Shown here one piece after another: positions 1 to 9,290 of a DNA stretch of 20,000 bases; the first letter of the stretch is position 1; each line of letters begins with the position of its first letter. The position numbers and the translations under genes are program-made. This DNA comes from Chrysomallon squamiferum (taxonomy: Eukaryota > Mollusca > Gastropoda > Neomphalida > Peltospiridae): the NCBI GenBank assembly GCA_012295275.1, contig CM022665.1:42761152-42781151 (forward strand), in the 5' to 3' direction. Below the pieces are notes generated by a model, which saw only the letters and a program-made list of their open reading frames with translations, was not told the origin of the DNA and ran no database searches.

Positions 1-260
1 ATTATGATATTACATGATATATTACTGCTACTACTGTTTAAATGATACTACCTATATCTTTGCCTTTATAAAAACATTACACAACTAACTTATAAAAGAT
101 ACTACTTATATAATTGTCTTTTAAATGATACTACTTATATAATTGTCTTTTAAATGATTCTACATATATTACTTGTATTACCACCTTATAAATGATATTA
201 TCTACATTGTTTGCTTTATAAAACATTACTTCATAAAAGATACTATTTATATTAATGCTT
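1..260. repeat. Degenerate minisatellite, unit about 29-31 bp
   Basis: A short A+T-rich unit recurs head to tail. Its core is a GATACTAC box followed by TTATATAATTGTCTT. The clearest three units begin near 91, 121 and 150, and weaker ones lie near 30, 60, 185 and 215. TATAAAA and CATTAC boxes recur between units. No open frame of note crosses it. The array runs off the left edge of the window, so its true extent is unknown. Confidence 0.8.
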
Positions 261-490
261 TTTTCTATATCACTACAACTTATAAAAAAATATTAGTTCT
301 TTTGAAATAGTTACATATAAAATATTACAATTCTTGTCTTTGGATTTTATAGAAGATATTATAAATCATCTTATTTAATAAAACATTACTTCATAAAAGA
401 TACTACTTATATTAATGCTTTTTTCTATATCACTACATTTGAAAAATATTAGTTCTTAATAGTTACATCAGTGGATTTATAGAAGATATG
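217..490. repeat. Two-copy direct duplication, 160-bp period
   Basis: Copy A (about 217-360) and copy B (about 377-490) share AAAACATTACTTCATAAAAG, then TATTAATGCTTTTTTCTATA, then TATTAGTTCTT, and finally a TTTATAGAAGATAT end block. The offset at the shared start is exactly 160 bp. Copy B has lost about 30 bp of the middle-to-end part. The duplication is built from the same boxes as the ~30-bp minisatellite on its left, so it looks like a higher-order amplification of that array. Confidence 0.85.
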
Positions 491-929
491 ATCATCTTAT
501 AACACCTATTAGAACCATTACAAATTACTGTTATCTTTATCACACCTGTGACTGCCTCTATAACAACATACATCACTGGCAAATCTTGCTGATATCACTG
601 TTTTGTACATGCTGGAAAATTACAGGCACAAACAAAGCCAAAGGAAGAGGAATGCCGAGATGAGAAAAGCAGAATGTCAGGTAGCAAGGAGGTCTTTTAG
701 ATGCAACTCGTTATGTTATATACTTAAATATTTGTCTATGAAGTGGTACACTGAACACACAAGATACCTGTGGCAAACCGAATGTGTAGGTAAACATAGC
801 AGAATGTATCTGGATAGACAAGAAAGATTCAAGTAAGTGTGTCTGGTGTAACTGGATAGTATGAAGAGTTTTGTTTTCACTTTCTGCTTGACTTGTTGAC
901 AAAACAAACAGTGTTAATGAACTACCAAG

Positions 930-1325
930 CTCAGCTGACAGATGGGATATGATATATTTGTGCCTGTAGGCGGTCAAGTGTGAAATGTTGGATTGGGAAA
1001 ATTTTGTCAGCAGTACCAGTTAGACATGATGTATTTGTTTGTCTGGGCAGAATCAAGTGTGAGAGGTTAGAATGGGAAAAAATGATTTATCAATTTATTG
1101 GATGTGATGTATTTGAATATGTGGCCACTTAAGTGCAAAATGTTGGAATGAGAAAACAGGTTCATTAATACCAGTCAGACATGATGTATTTTTCTCTTTT
1201 TTTATGTCTGGGCACTTAAGATGTCAATGGCTGGATTGGGAAAACAGGTTTACTAACTCCAGCTTATGAAAATGATGTGATTTTTTGCATTTGAGTTCAA
1301 AAGGTTGGAGCTGGAAAAAGTATTA
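930..1325. repeat. Degenerate tandem array, unit 74-88 bp, about five copies
   Basis: Unit starts can be placed near 979, 1058, 1132, 1220 and 1294, with a partial copy in front from about 930. Each unit carries a TTGGATTGGGAAAA-like box, then an ACCAGT/AGACATGATGTATTT box, then a TCTGGGCA-like box and an AAG(T) junction. Copies differ by many substitutions and small insertions, including a T-rich insertion near 1192-1205. Short open frames on either strand here follow the repeat and show no protein-like composition. Confidence 0.8.
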
Positions 1326-1600
1326 TGAACAACAAAATGGACAATTTTATAATATGTTTTAAATAAAATGATGAAGAAAAAAATGGTATAAATGAGAAAC
1401 ACTATTAAAAATAAAAACAATAATTTTAACAATAAAAATACAAGCAAAAAAAAAAGAAGCATAAATTTACATTCCTTCATTATAAATAAAAAAAAGAAAC
1501 CAACAAAAGTTTAACTAATATAACATTATTTTTTCAACATAAAAAAAACAACAAAACAAACCCCACCAGACAAACACAGAACCTGAAACACTATTATTTT
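1326..1600. other. A-rich spacer without recognisable gene
   Basis: The plus strand is strongly A-rich, with many AAATAAA and AACAA words. A 75-codon minus-strand frame at 1253-1480 is a leucine/phenylalanine-rich reading of this low-complexity DNA and is not credible as a gene. I see nothing else here. Confidence 0.6.
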
Positions 1601-1601
1601 T

Positions 1602-1742
1602 TCAATCTAGACAATGCTGGGGAAGCAGGATGAACCTGGAAGCTGTAGTTTGGTACGAAATCCTCTCAGGATTTGTCAACAGACCTGATTCCTCCTCTGA
1701 GTTGGTTTTACTCATGGATTCCACTAACGAGGCTGTCTTTTT
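1602..1742 (-). other. Possible exon remnant, open frame of 46 codons
   Basis: This segment is visibly less A+T-rich than its surroundings. On the minus strand a frame stays open from a TGA at 1743-1745 to a TGA at 1602-1604. It has mixed, protein-like composition, with stretches reading ESMSKTNSEEESG and NPERISYQTTASRF. An ATG lies at 1713-1715. I recognise no family, and no convincing splice acceptor lies just upstream on that strand. The opposite strand also has a short frame after a good acceptor-like TTTTTTCAATCTAG, so the coding strand, if any, is unclear. Chance openness is a real alternative. Confidence 0.15.
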
Positions 1743-1797
1743 TCATCCTGATCATGATTTACAATATAATGACATCCATTAAACAGTTCCACACACA

Positions 1798-1950
1798 CCT
1801 AATGACTGTCTGTTACTGACACAAATACTGTTCATTTGTATCTGTTTCTGTGGGGGTAATGGTTAAGTCACTGACTTTTAGACTGGTAGATCCTGGGATC
1901 AGATCTCAGTACCAACTCTTTACACAGTCTGTTAAACAAAATTCCATACA
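1798..1950 (+). mobile_element. tRNA-derived SINE-like unit, copy 1
   Basis: The unit contains TGGTTAAGTCACTG from 1860, which resembles a tRNA D-arm / RNA polymerase III box A. GGGATCAGATCTC (B-box core 1897-1905) resembles box B (GWTCRANNC) with one mismatch. The spacing from A-box start to B-box start is 37 bp, short of a true tRNA but plausible for a decayed tRNA-derived head. The paired copy downstream keeps the same order and spacing. No poly-A tail or target-site duplication can be defined. It is not the common octopus SINE I would recognise. It could also be a minisatellite with accidental box similarity. Confidence 0.4.
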
Positions 1951-2100
1951 AGTGTAATGGCTGTCTGACACTAATGCTGGTCATTTATATTATTTTATGT
2001 GTCTGCATGGTTAAGTCACTTGTATTATAACTACTAGATGCTGGGATGAAGTCCCAGTACAAGCTTCTAACAACAGCCAAATGGTTGCATTCTTTAACTA
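1951..2100 (+). mobile_element. tRNA-derived SINE-like unit, copy 2
   Basis: This is a second, diverged copy directly behind the first, at an offset of about 148-155 bp. It shares the upstream TAATGRCTGTCTG block (at 1800 and 1955), the ATGGTTAAGTCACT box (at 1859 and 2007) and the CTGGGAT..AAGTCCCAGTAC end. Its B-box core at 2045-2053 has one mismatch to GWTCRANNC, at a different position from copy 1. A consensus of the two copies would therefore fit the box fully. That pattern supports descent from one functional polymerase III head. Confidence 0.4.
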
Positions 2101-2697
2101 ACAATTAATACATTAAAACTGAAACTTTCTGCATTACAGTGACCTCTACCATTATTACTAAATGTTATTACTGACACTGCAGTCACTACTACTACTACTA
2201 TCACCATCATAACACTACAACATCTTTCATAACAAAACTCAAAATACCATCTTTTTACACATATTTTAAAAATAAATACTAAACAAAAGATAAATTTAAA
2301 ATAATATCAACCAGCCTGAGGTAATACACCCAGTTATATAAACCACAATCCACTCATGGCCACTTTCACAACCACATTTCTGAATAAACCTTTCAAACTG
2401 TTTAATAAACGGGCCAATGTGAATAATTCCCGAAACCTCCCATGATGTTTAATTTATACAGCAATAGCAGTCTAAATGATTTCACTGTCAAGGGTCACTT
2501 CTCATTTATTGAAGAACTGTTGCTGCAAATTCTTTATTAACTTGCCTGGAATTAACTCTCCGAGTATAAAACAGGCTAAGCGTACCTGGCAAATAAATAT
2601 GACAAAACGTCACTGAAGACTCTTGCATTAACAAAATGAACTTGCTGGCTTGCAAGGGATCAGTACTGTCATCAATTAATTTCTGGGTAAAAACAAC
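2101..2697. other. Spacer without recognisable gene
   Basis: This is mixed A+T-rich sequence with a short ACT trinucleotide run near 2188-2201. Frames are short on both strands. I see no repeat family or RNA gene. The stretch 2480-2690 is somewhat less A+T-rich but has no long open frame. Confidence 0.5.
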
Positions 2698-3345
2698 AGA
2701 AAGGGAGGAGTTGATAGGAGTGAAAGGGTGGGATGTGGGAGGAGCAGAAAGGGGGACCAGTAATGAAGAATAAAAATGATTAAATTATGATGAGAAGATA
2801 AGAGGATGAGGATAAGGTAAAGAAAAGGGGGGTGTAAAAGGGGTGAATAAGCAAGAATTGTAAAAAAAAGATGAATAAATAATGATGAGAAGAAAGACTA
2901 GGGGTGAAGGTGAAAGAAGGAAAGGGAAGAGTAAAGTGGAAGAATATGGAGGTTAAAGGGGAAGAATGCAGGAAGAGAAAAAAGATGAAGAATAAGCAAG
3001 AATAAAAAAAGATGAGTGAATAATGATGAGATGAAAGACAAGGGTGAGGTAAGGTAAAGAAATTGAAATGTAAAGATGAGGGATGTAGAAGAAGTAAAGG
3101 GTAAGAACTGGGAAGAATAAAAAAGGTGAGTGAATTATTATGTGAGGAAAAACTGTGAGTGAGGGGAAGTAAGGAATGGGACAGAAGAGGAGTAAAGGGG
3201 AGCAACAGGGAGGAATAAAGGGATGGGAATAGAAGACAAGTAAAGAAGTGGAACAGGAGGAAGAGCAGAGTGGAAAAGTAAAGTGGAAGAATAAAGATGA
3301 GAATAAAGATGTGATAAGAATAAGGTAAAATAGAGGAAAGAAAAT
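2698..3345. repeat. Purine-skewed degenerate tandem array
   Basis: Over about 650 bp the plus strand is dominated by A and G, with C almost absent and T mainly inside TGA, TAA and GTG words. Recurrent blocks are ATGATGAGA-AGA (near 2787, 2882, 3023, with a variant near 3140), GAATAAAAAAGATGAGTGAA, GGTAAGGTAAAG and AAAGTGGAAGAATA. Block spacing of 95, 141 and 117 bp shows a tandem origin with heavy drift. Two long minus-strand frames (2780-3205 and 2953-3351) overlap here. They are serine/leucine/phenylalanine/proline/histidine-rich readings of the pyrimidine strand and are not genes. Confidence 0.85.
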
Positions 3346-3348
3346 AAT

Positions 3349-3350
<2 letters not shown>

Positions 3351-3399
<49 letters not shown>
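3351..3399. repeat. (TG)n microsatellite
   Basis: An uninterrupted TG run of about 24 units immediately follows the purine-rich array. It is a Z-DNA-prone alternating purine-pyrimidine tract. Confidence 0.97.
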
Positions 3400-3400
<1 letters not shown>

Positions 3401-3419
3401 AGTGTGTTATAAATTTTAG

Positions 3420-3439
3420 TTTTTTTTTTTTTTTTTTTT
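3420..3439. repeat. Poly-T tract
   Basis: A run of 20 T lies just after the TG microsatellite. Similar poly-A runs follow at 3556-3570 and 3598-3616, giving a cluster of homopolymers. These could be old retroposon tails, but no element body is recognisable next to them. Confidence 0.95.
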
Positions 3440-3596
3440 AAATGAATGCCAAGTTTTCCAAGGTAAGATTACACAGTAATCTGGTTGATTAATTCCAAGC
3501 AGACCTTGAAATAAAATTTAAAAATAATAATAATAAATAAATAAATAACTGAAATAAAAAAAAAAAAAAAGACTCATTTATAAATGACAATGGAAC

Positions 3597-3627
<31 letters not shown>

Positions 3628-4400
3628 AATAATAAATGAATAATACATAACAATTTTTTTTTTTTAATTTAAAAGAACCAAAAGATTAATTTGCTGCATA
3701 TTTAATCTTATTTAAAAAAAAATAATAAAAAAATAATTTTTATTCTGTTTTAATTTTCCAGATAACAAATCAACATAAACAATTAAAACATAAACACAAT
3801 ACCTGCCATGCACTAAATTCAGTAATAAATGTGAGGGCATTCTCTATCAAATAAAAAAACCTCCAGTGGTCTTTCGTGAAAATAAATATTATTTTTGAAT
3901 TAGCTGGAGGTTAAATGAACTACAAATATTATTTCTTGTATCACATTCTGGTCACAACTTCATTAGTAAAGAAAACAAGTTTGATAACAAAATTGTTACT
4001 GAATAAATTAAAATATAAAACGAATATGTGAATTGGAATGATTTATGCATCAGATAAAAAACAAACCAAAACAAAAAATTCTGTTTTAGATTTAAAAATT
4101 TAAGAAAACATTTTATTTTGTTAAAAATTTTCAGCACTGTTGTTTGTTTATTTATTTTAATTTTGTTGTTGATATTGCAGCTGTATTGTTTTCTGTTAAA
4201 AAAGAAACTTCAAAAACTCATTTATAATATATCAATATATATCTGTGTGTATGCAAACGTGATTTCCTCCAAGCAAATTTCACAGATGACTGCCCACAGA
4301 TACACCATATTGATACCTTTAGGAAAAACAAATAATAAGTAAATAATAATAATAAATAATAAAGGTATCACTTTAACAACAAAGTGAAAACAATCTCTAC
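3440..4400. other. A+T-rich spacer with poly-A runs
   Basis: The stretch has AATAAA-type words, a palindrome AGATTAC-ACA-GTAATCT at 3466-3482 and a separate nested hairpin at 3858-3912. A 9-bp inverted pair, GATACCTTT at 4312-4320 with AAAGGTATC at 4361-4369, flanks an AAT-rich loop. The 61- and 74-codon frames here are phenylalanine/leucine/isoleucine-rich readings of A+T-rich DNA. No gene is supported. Confidence 0.55.
3858..3912. other. Nested inverted repeat (hairpin)
   Basis: AACCTCCAG at 3858-3866 is the exact reverse complement of CTGGAGGTT at 3904-3912. Inside the loop, AAAATAA at 3879-3885 pairs with TTATTTT at 3889-3895 around a 3-nt loop. The result is a two-step hairpin with a large asymmetric internal loop. 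The outer arm is relatively G+C-rich for this region. Its function is unknown; it could be a cruciform, a transcript structure or chance. Confidence 0.6.
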
Positions 4401-4423
4401 TTTTTTTTTTTTTTTTTTTTTTT
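4401..4423. repeat. Poly-T tract
   Basis: A run of 23 T. The sequence on its right (about 4424-4620) is more complex and less A+T-rich. It could be the body of an old minus-strand retroposon whose tail is this tract, but I recognise no element in it. Confidence 0.95.
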
Positions 4424-5480
4424 CTGAATGATGGCAGATATGAGCTTTTTCAGAGACCACAAATATGATGAGAAAATCTCATGTTTGAAGGATTTGTAGG
4501 AAACTGACACGTGGAACTGTTGTAGCTGAAAGGAACAGAACAGGAATCATTCAGTGTGTCCAGATGTTAGCACAATTACTCTTACCTTTGCTGCTAGCTT
4601 GACCCACTTAGTCGCAGGTAAAAAAAAAAAGTCCTGTGTGGAATTTCTACAACAGGTAAAGTGCTTACATCGTACAACATATTGAGAATAGTTTGTTGTG
4701 CTGGTAAAATACAAGTAAAATAAACCTGATATTCTTACTGATGGTTAAAAGAATGTTTTTTGCCAAGAAATGAATGCAAAAGAGTTAAGTTTTAGTTATT
4801 TAGTTATTTTTTTGTTCTTGGTTTCTTTCTTTTTTTCTTTTCTTTTCTTATACTTTTCTTTTTTTTTTTTTTTTTTTTTCAAGTTACAAATATAGATATT
4901 TTTAAAACAAAAATTTATGTATTTGTGCATAAAATTAAAATACAGATGTTAACAGACACAGACACAGAAACAAAAATTATTACAAATATTTAATTTTTAT
5001 CAAAACATTTTTTATCCTTCTTTCAGACAAATAAAAATTAATTTCTATGATATAAAAAAGAAAGAATGAAAGAAAGAAAGAAAAAATATATGTATATATA
5101 GACATTTTATTTTTTAATTCCTCTTCTGATGAGGAAAAATCATTATTTTTCTATCCTATATAAATAATTCTGTTATTGTTCTACATTATTTTACAATATT
5201 TCCACATCTCATTTATTATTACATTCATAAATATATAAAATGGAGACATTATATGTATTTTTCACTGTTGTCACACATTAGTTCATCACCTTTCTGTTAA
5301 GCTTCGTTCACAATAATCTGTGTTAATGACCATAGATAATGGAAATTTGTCAACTGGAAAAAAACAAAAACACTATTTTTTTAAATTATTTAGCCAGGGA
5401 AAACTACAATGATTATTCTACAATGGACTGTCACATCATAGCCATTAACCTTTACTCATAATCATCACAAATGTAATTCA
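4424..5480. other. Spacer with pyrimidine tract, no gene recognised
   Basis: Complex sequence to about 4740 is followed by A+T-rich DNA. A T/C tract at about 4818-4879 is rich in TTTCTT words and ends in a long poly-T run. GAAAGAAAGAAAG repeats lie near 5062-5083. No open frame worth listing was found. Confidence 0.5.
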
Positions 5481-5783
5481 TACATAATAAGTGTTATTAT
5501 TATTACTATTACTGTTGTTATCGTTGCTGCTATCAGCATTATCATCATTTTGGTGTATCATTATAACAGAGTGCGTGTACATTTCTGAGTTTGTATATGT
5601 GTCAACGGATGTCTGTTTGTTTATACATGCATGTATGTATTTGTTTTTCTTTCTGTCTGTGTGTCTGGGCACATGCATGCATGTGTGATTATTATCATTA
5701 CATCTACCAGCATGACTGTTTGTATTTGTATTTCCATGGGCATGTGTTTGTGTCTGTGCAGTGCATTCTACATGTTTCTATGA

Positions 5784-5801
5784 ATATATATATATATATA
5801 T
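5784..5801. repeat. (TA)n microsatellite
   Basis: A run of nine AT units at the left edge of a CA-rich tract. It is followed by interrupted CA runs with ACAT and AAAC interruptions from about 5804 to 5900. Confidence 0.9.
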
Positions 5802-5803
5802 TT

Positions 5804-5903
5804 ACACACACACAAACATACACACACACATATAAACATTCACACACACACAGGGGTTACAGAGCACACATAATATACATATACATACACACACACACAC
5901 AAA

Positions 5904-5953
<50 letters not shown>
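5804..5953. repeat. Interrupted (CA)n microsatellite tract
   Basis: Several CA runs are separated by AAACAT, ATATAAACATT and a non-repeat island near 5852-5872. The longest pure run is 5908-5953, 23 units. The direct phrase AAACATTCACACACAC occurs twice, indicating local duplication. Frames across this tract read as Thr-His or Cys-Val repeats and are not genes. Confidence 0.95.
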
Positions 5954-5957
<4 letters not shown>

Positions 5958-6131
5958 TTTGCATTTGTTTGTATATATTTTGAATTTCTGTCTATCTGCA
6001 CCTTTGCATGTTTGAAATGCTTGCTTCCAACACACACACAACAAGCAGGTAACAAGCAATTACCACTGCTGATACGTTATTCATGAAACGCTGATCAGCA
6101 AGAAACGACTGGCAATGTTGAGAAAAAAAAC

Positions 6132-6443
6132 GTGAGATGTGTTCATTTACAAGTGACTGTGTGTAAGAAATCACTCAGCGTGTTGACTTTTTCTTTGTGT
6201 GCTGTCTCATCACCACACCACTCAATCCTTCCGGCTTCCAGAGAGAGAGTCAGCTCTGTGCCAGTAACAGTTGAGAGAAAAGTGGATAAGAAAGGAAATT
6301 GTCTGATTAAGCTGTTGTTAAGTGGAATGACAAAAACTAGATCAGCAAAAATCTTCAGTTTACTCCTAGAACAAGCAAAAGATAAGCACAGTGCTTGCTT
6401 TGTTGTGGAACTGCAGTGTATCAGTAATATCTGTAATATCTGA
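6132..6443 (+). CDS. Hypothetical open frame, 103 codons, unrecognised
   Basis: This is the longest frame in the window not made of simple repeats. The start ATG at 6132 is simply the first in the frame. The translation has mixed composition: a hydrophobic, cysteine-containing N-terminal third (residues about 8-28), then a basic charged middle with VERKVDKKGN near residues 48-57, and a C-terminal third with SLLLEQAKDKHSACFVVEL. There is no motif I recognise, no clear signal peptide and no membrane segment of full length. An AATAAA at 6454-6459 sits 11 bases past the stop, which would suit a short terminal exon, but this word is common here. A frame of this length can arise by chance in 20 kb, so coding status is doubtful. 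A non-coding RNA is an equal alternative. Confidence 0.2.
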   Translation: MRCVHLQVTVCKKSLSVLTFSLCAVSSPHHSILPASRERVSSVPVTVERKVDKKGNCLIKLLLSGMTKTRSAKIFSLLLEQAKDKHSACFVVELQCISNICNI

Positions 6444-6479
6444 AACTTTGACCAATAAAATTTATCTGTTTACTTCACA

Positions 6480-8380
6480 GGTGATCCTCAACAGGACAAG
6501 AAACATGCATATAAATATGCATATAAAATGTGTTTGCATTGTTGAGTATTCGTAACAATGATATTTAGTGCACTGACTAAACAACTTTGACCAAAATGAT
6601 ATATAAAGTTTCTTTGTTGTTTCAGGCTTCTTATGGACTGTAACCTGTCATACACTGAAAAAAAGCATGGTTCTAATGGTGCTAACAACTTCAGAAATCC
6701 AGTGGTTTAAAACTACAACAACAATAATAACAATAAAAATACGAAATAATGATAATAAAAAAAAGAGAAAGAACAATAGAGTTTACAGATCATTTAATTT
6801 ATCATTCATTTTATTGCCAGCCAGTATTGTCAGCATCAGCCTTACATAATACAAATAAAAGATTTGTCTGTCTGCATTCTGCTGATTTTATTGACTAATA
6901 AAATATCTATAAAAAACAACATTGTGTATGCTTAAAGCAAGAGGCATGAAAATGAATAATGTTAAATTTTAAGTTTTTGTAATTTGTTCTGAATCAGATG
7001 GGGTCTTTGTGATAATAACAGTATTACTCAGATCACTAAAATCCTTTCCTTTAACTCTGCACTCTTCAGAGTTCTTACAGATTCTTGTAATTAGAAAATA
7101 AATAAATAAATAAATAAATAATACATTTTTTTTAAAAATAATTATAATAGTAAGAGGAAGTAGACATCATTACTACACTGGCAAATCCAACATAATGAAG
7201 ATATAAAAAAAAAAAAAAAAATTAAAAATAACCTGAGCAAGATTTAAACAGAAGATTTTTCAATCAATTTTATTACTGAAGCTTCCTTCAATGTCCTCTT
7301 TCAGAAAGTAGAAAAAAAACAGAAGAAAAAAAAAAGAATATGCCATAAGCAACAAATTCTCAATAGGGATAAAGAAAACTGGAACCAAATTAAAGACTGG
7401 TTTCATCTGTGTTCTCTATTAAAGATCTTTCTTCTGGTCAGTGGTCAAGTCTGTCTGGTCTTCAACTGCCCAAGGGCTATCATTCTGAAGAGACGGACAC
7501 AAGAGAAAAACCTGTGATTTGTGACACACTCAAGTATCTGTAGATGCTTTGAAATTCTTTTTTCTTCCCTGTGTAATGTATAATTAGCTATTTCAAGTAG
7601 ACATCTGATAATCAATAGATGACTGATTTTGTTTAATGTGCACAATCTAACAGATACACATTACTGTCAGAAAACCAGAACAGTTTTTTTTTTTTAAATT
7701 TCTTACAACAGTAATTTATTTTATTTATAATTTGTATCTGATGTATATTAACTCATACTTCTCCTTCTTTCTCTTTTGAATTGTTTTATGTTGTTGTTTT
7801 TTTTATGATCTAAGAAGAAAGGAAACAATACTTATTTCATTTCCTTTCTTGCTGCCAGGAAAAGATTTAACTCTGAATTTTAATTACAATTCTGTGAGAA
7901 AAAAAAAATTGAAAACATTTTTAATTAATTTCTAATTACAAATGATGTTTTTGCCATTTACCAACTTGTAACATTTTTATTTATATTTGAGCTTCCAGGA
8001 TGATTTTAACAATTCAGCAAAACATAAAAATCTTTTTCATTTTTTCTTTTTGTTATTTCAAGATAAAGCAATATTACAGTTCTTAATCTATTTTTAATTA
8101 GCAACGTGAGACCAAGTTGTGAAAATCAAATATAGAAATGTGTATGGAATTGGCTTGAATCCAGAGACTAGATGATACAACAATGCCAAATGTTCAACTA
8201 AATGGCTTTTATCAGACATCAGAGCTGTCAAAGAATAGGGGTAATAACAGCAGACATCTCTACCACATGTTCAAATCTGTGTAACTGTAAAACACAAGTT
8301 ACTAACAAAAAGCATTCAGAAGTACTAGCACTGGTTTTTAAAATTCTCTTCAGTCATTGATGGTTTTAACAGGATCAGCC
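6480..8380. other. A+T-rich spacer without recognisable gene
   Basis: It contains an (AATA)n run at about 7095-7121, a poly-A tract at 7205-7221 and scattered T-rich runs. The 60- and 66-codon frames at 6667-6849 (+), 6488-6688 (-) and 7445-7645 (-) show no family resemblance. An acceptor-like TTTCTTTGTTGTTTCAG lies at about 6609-6625 but no convincing exon follows. I see no tRNA or other RNA gene. Confidence 0.5.
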
Positions 8381-8384
8381 TGTT

Positions 8385-9050
8385 GAAGGTTTTAAAAGCA
8401 GATAACATTAGATAACGTTACTAAGATTGTTTCTGGTTCTTTTTATCCTTGTCTTTTTTTAAAACAACTTTACTAACAAAGACTGTTACTCCACAGTGCA
8501 TCTTAGTGTAATGTTCCTGGTTTTTTTAACCCATACTCTTTTAAAACCAGTTTACTAACAGATAACATTACTAAGATTGTTACTCTATGGTACATCTTGA
8601 TGTAGTGTTCCTGGTTGTTTTAACCCTCGACTCTTTTAAAACCAGTTTACTAACAGATAACATTACTAAGATTGTTACTCTATGGTACATCTTGATGTAG
8701 TGTTCCTGGTTTTGTTAACTACTAACTCTTTTAAAACAAATTTACTAACAGATAACATTACTAAGATTGTTACTCCATGGTACATCTTGATGTAATGTTC
8801 CTGGTTGTTTTAACTGTCGACTCTTTTAAAACCAGTTTACTAACAGATAACATTACTAAGATTGTTTCTCTATGGTACATCTTGATGTAGTGTTCCTGGT
8901 TTTGTTAACTACTAACTCTTTTAAAACCAGTTTACTAACAGATAACATTACTAAGATTGTTACTCTATGGTACATCTTGATGTAGTGTTCCTGGTTGTTT
9001 TAACCCCTCAACTCTTTTAAATCAATTTTACTAACAGATACTGGTAACAA
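8385..9050. repeat. 95-bp satellite-like tandem array
   Basis: The box AAAACCAGTTTACTAACAG recurs with strict 95-bp spacing: its ACCAG (or variant) falls at 8546, 8641, 8736, 8831, 8926 and 9021. Each unit continues through GATAACATTACTAAGATTGT, then a TACATCTTGATGTA palindrome-like block and a GTTCCTGG block. Copies are very similar in the core and decay at both edges: a shortened copy lies near 8463 and a scrambled one near 8385-8440. The strict period and high identity indicate recent amplification or gene conversion. No open frame runs through it. Confidence 0.97.
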
Positions 9051-9290
9051 TAAATTACAGATATGATTAATATGCACATTCATGCCCATGCTAGCTCTTT
9101 CTTCAAGATCTGTTTCAATTCTTGATATTCTGAGATCAAGACCCAACCAACAATTAACATCAAATATCAGTTTACTAATATTGTTACAATAAAAATCTTG
9201 TTCCTGCTCATTTTAACCAAGAATATACTGACATACTTAAAACAGTTTTACTACCATTTAACATTATCAGGACAATGTGAATACACAAGG
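9051..9290. repeat. Diverged right flank of the 95-bp array
   Basis: Relics of the same unit can be seen as ATATCAGTTTACTAATATTGTTAC from about 9164, TTCCTGCTCATTTTAACC from about 9201 and AAAACAGTTTTACTACC from about 9239, followed by AACATTATC. The blocks keep the order of the array unit but spacing has drifted. This reads as the older, unhomogenised margin of the array. Confidence 0.6.

Noticed and set aside
603-836. 77-codon plus-strand frame
   Set aside because: Mixed composition but no motif, no splice or promoter context, and an overlapping minus-strand frame of similar length. Of expected chance length.
2780-3351. Two minus-strand frames of 141 and 132 codons
   Set aside because: They overlap each other in different frames and have low-complexity Ser/Leu/Phe/Pro/His composition. 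Plus-strand purine skew explains the lack of stops.
4585-4625. 20-nt exon-like piece between a CTGCTAG acceptor-like site and CAG|GTAAAA
   Set aside because: Too short, and the donor is followed by an A run. Minus-strand donor-like signals overlap it, so the motif match is not specific.
5591-6055. Frames of 130 and 71 codons over the CA/TA region
   Set aside because: Mostly Thr-His, Tyr-Ile or Cys-Val dipeptide repeats from microsatellites.
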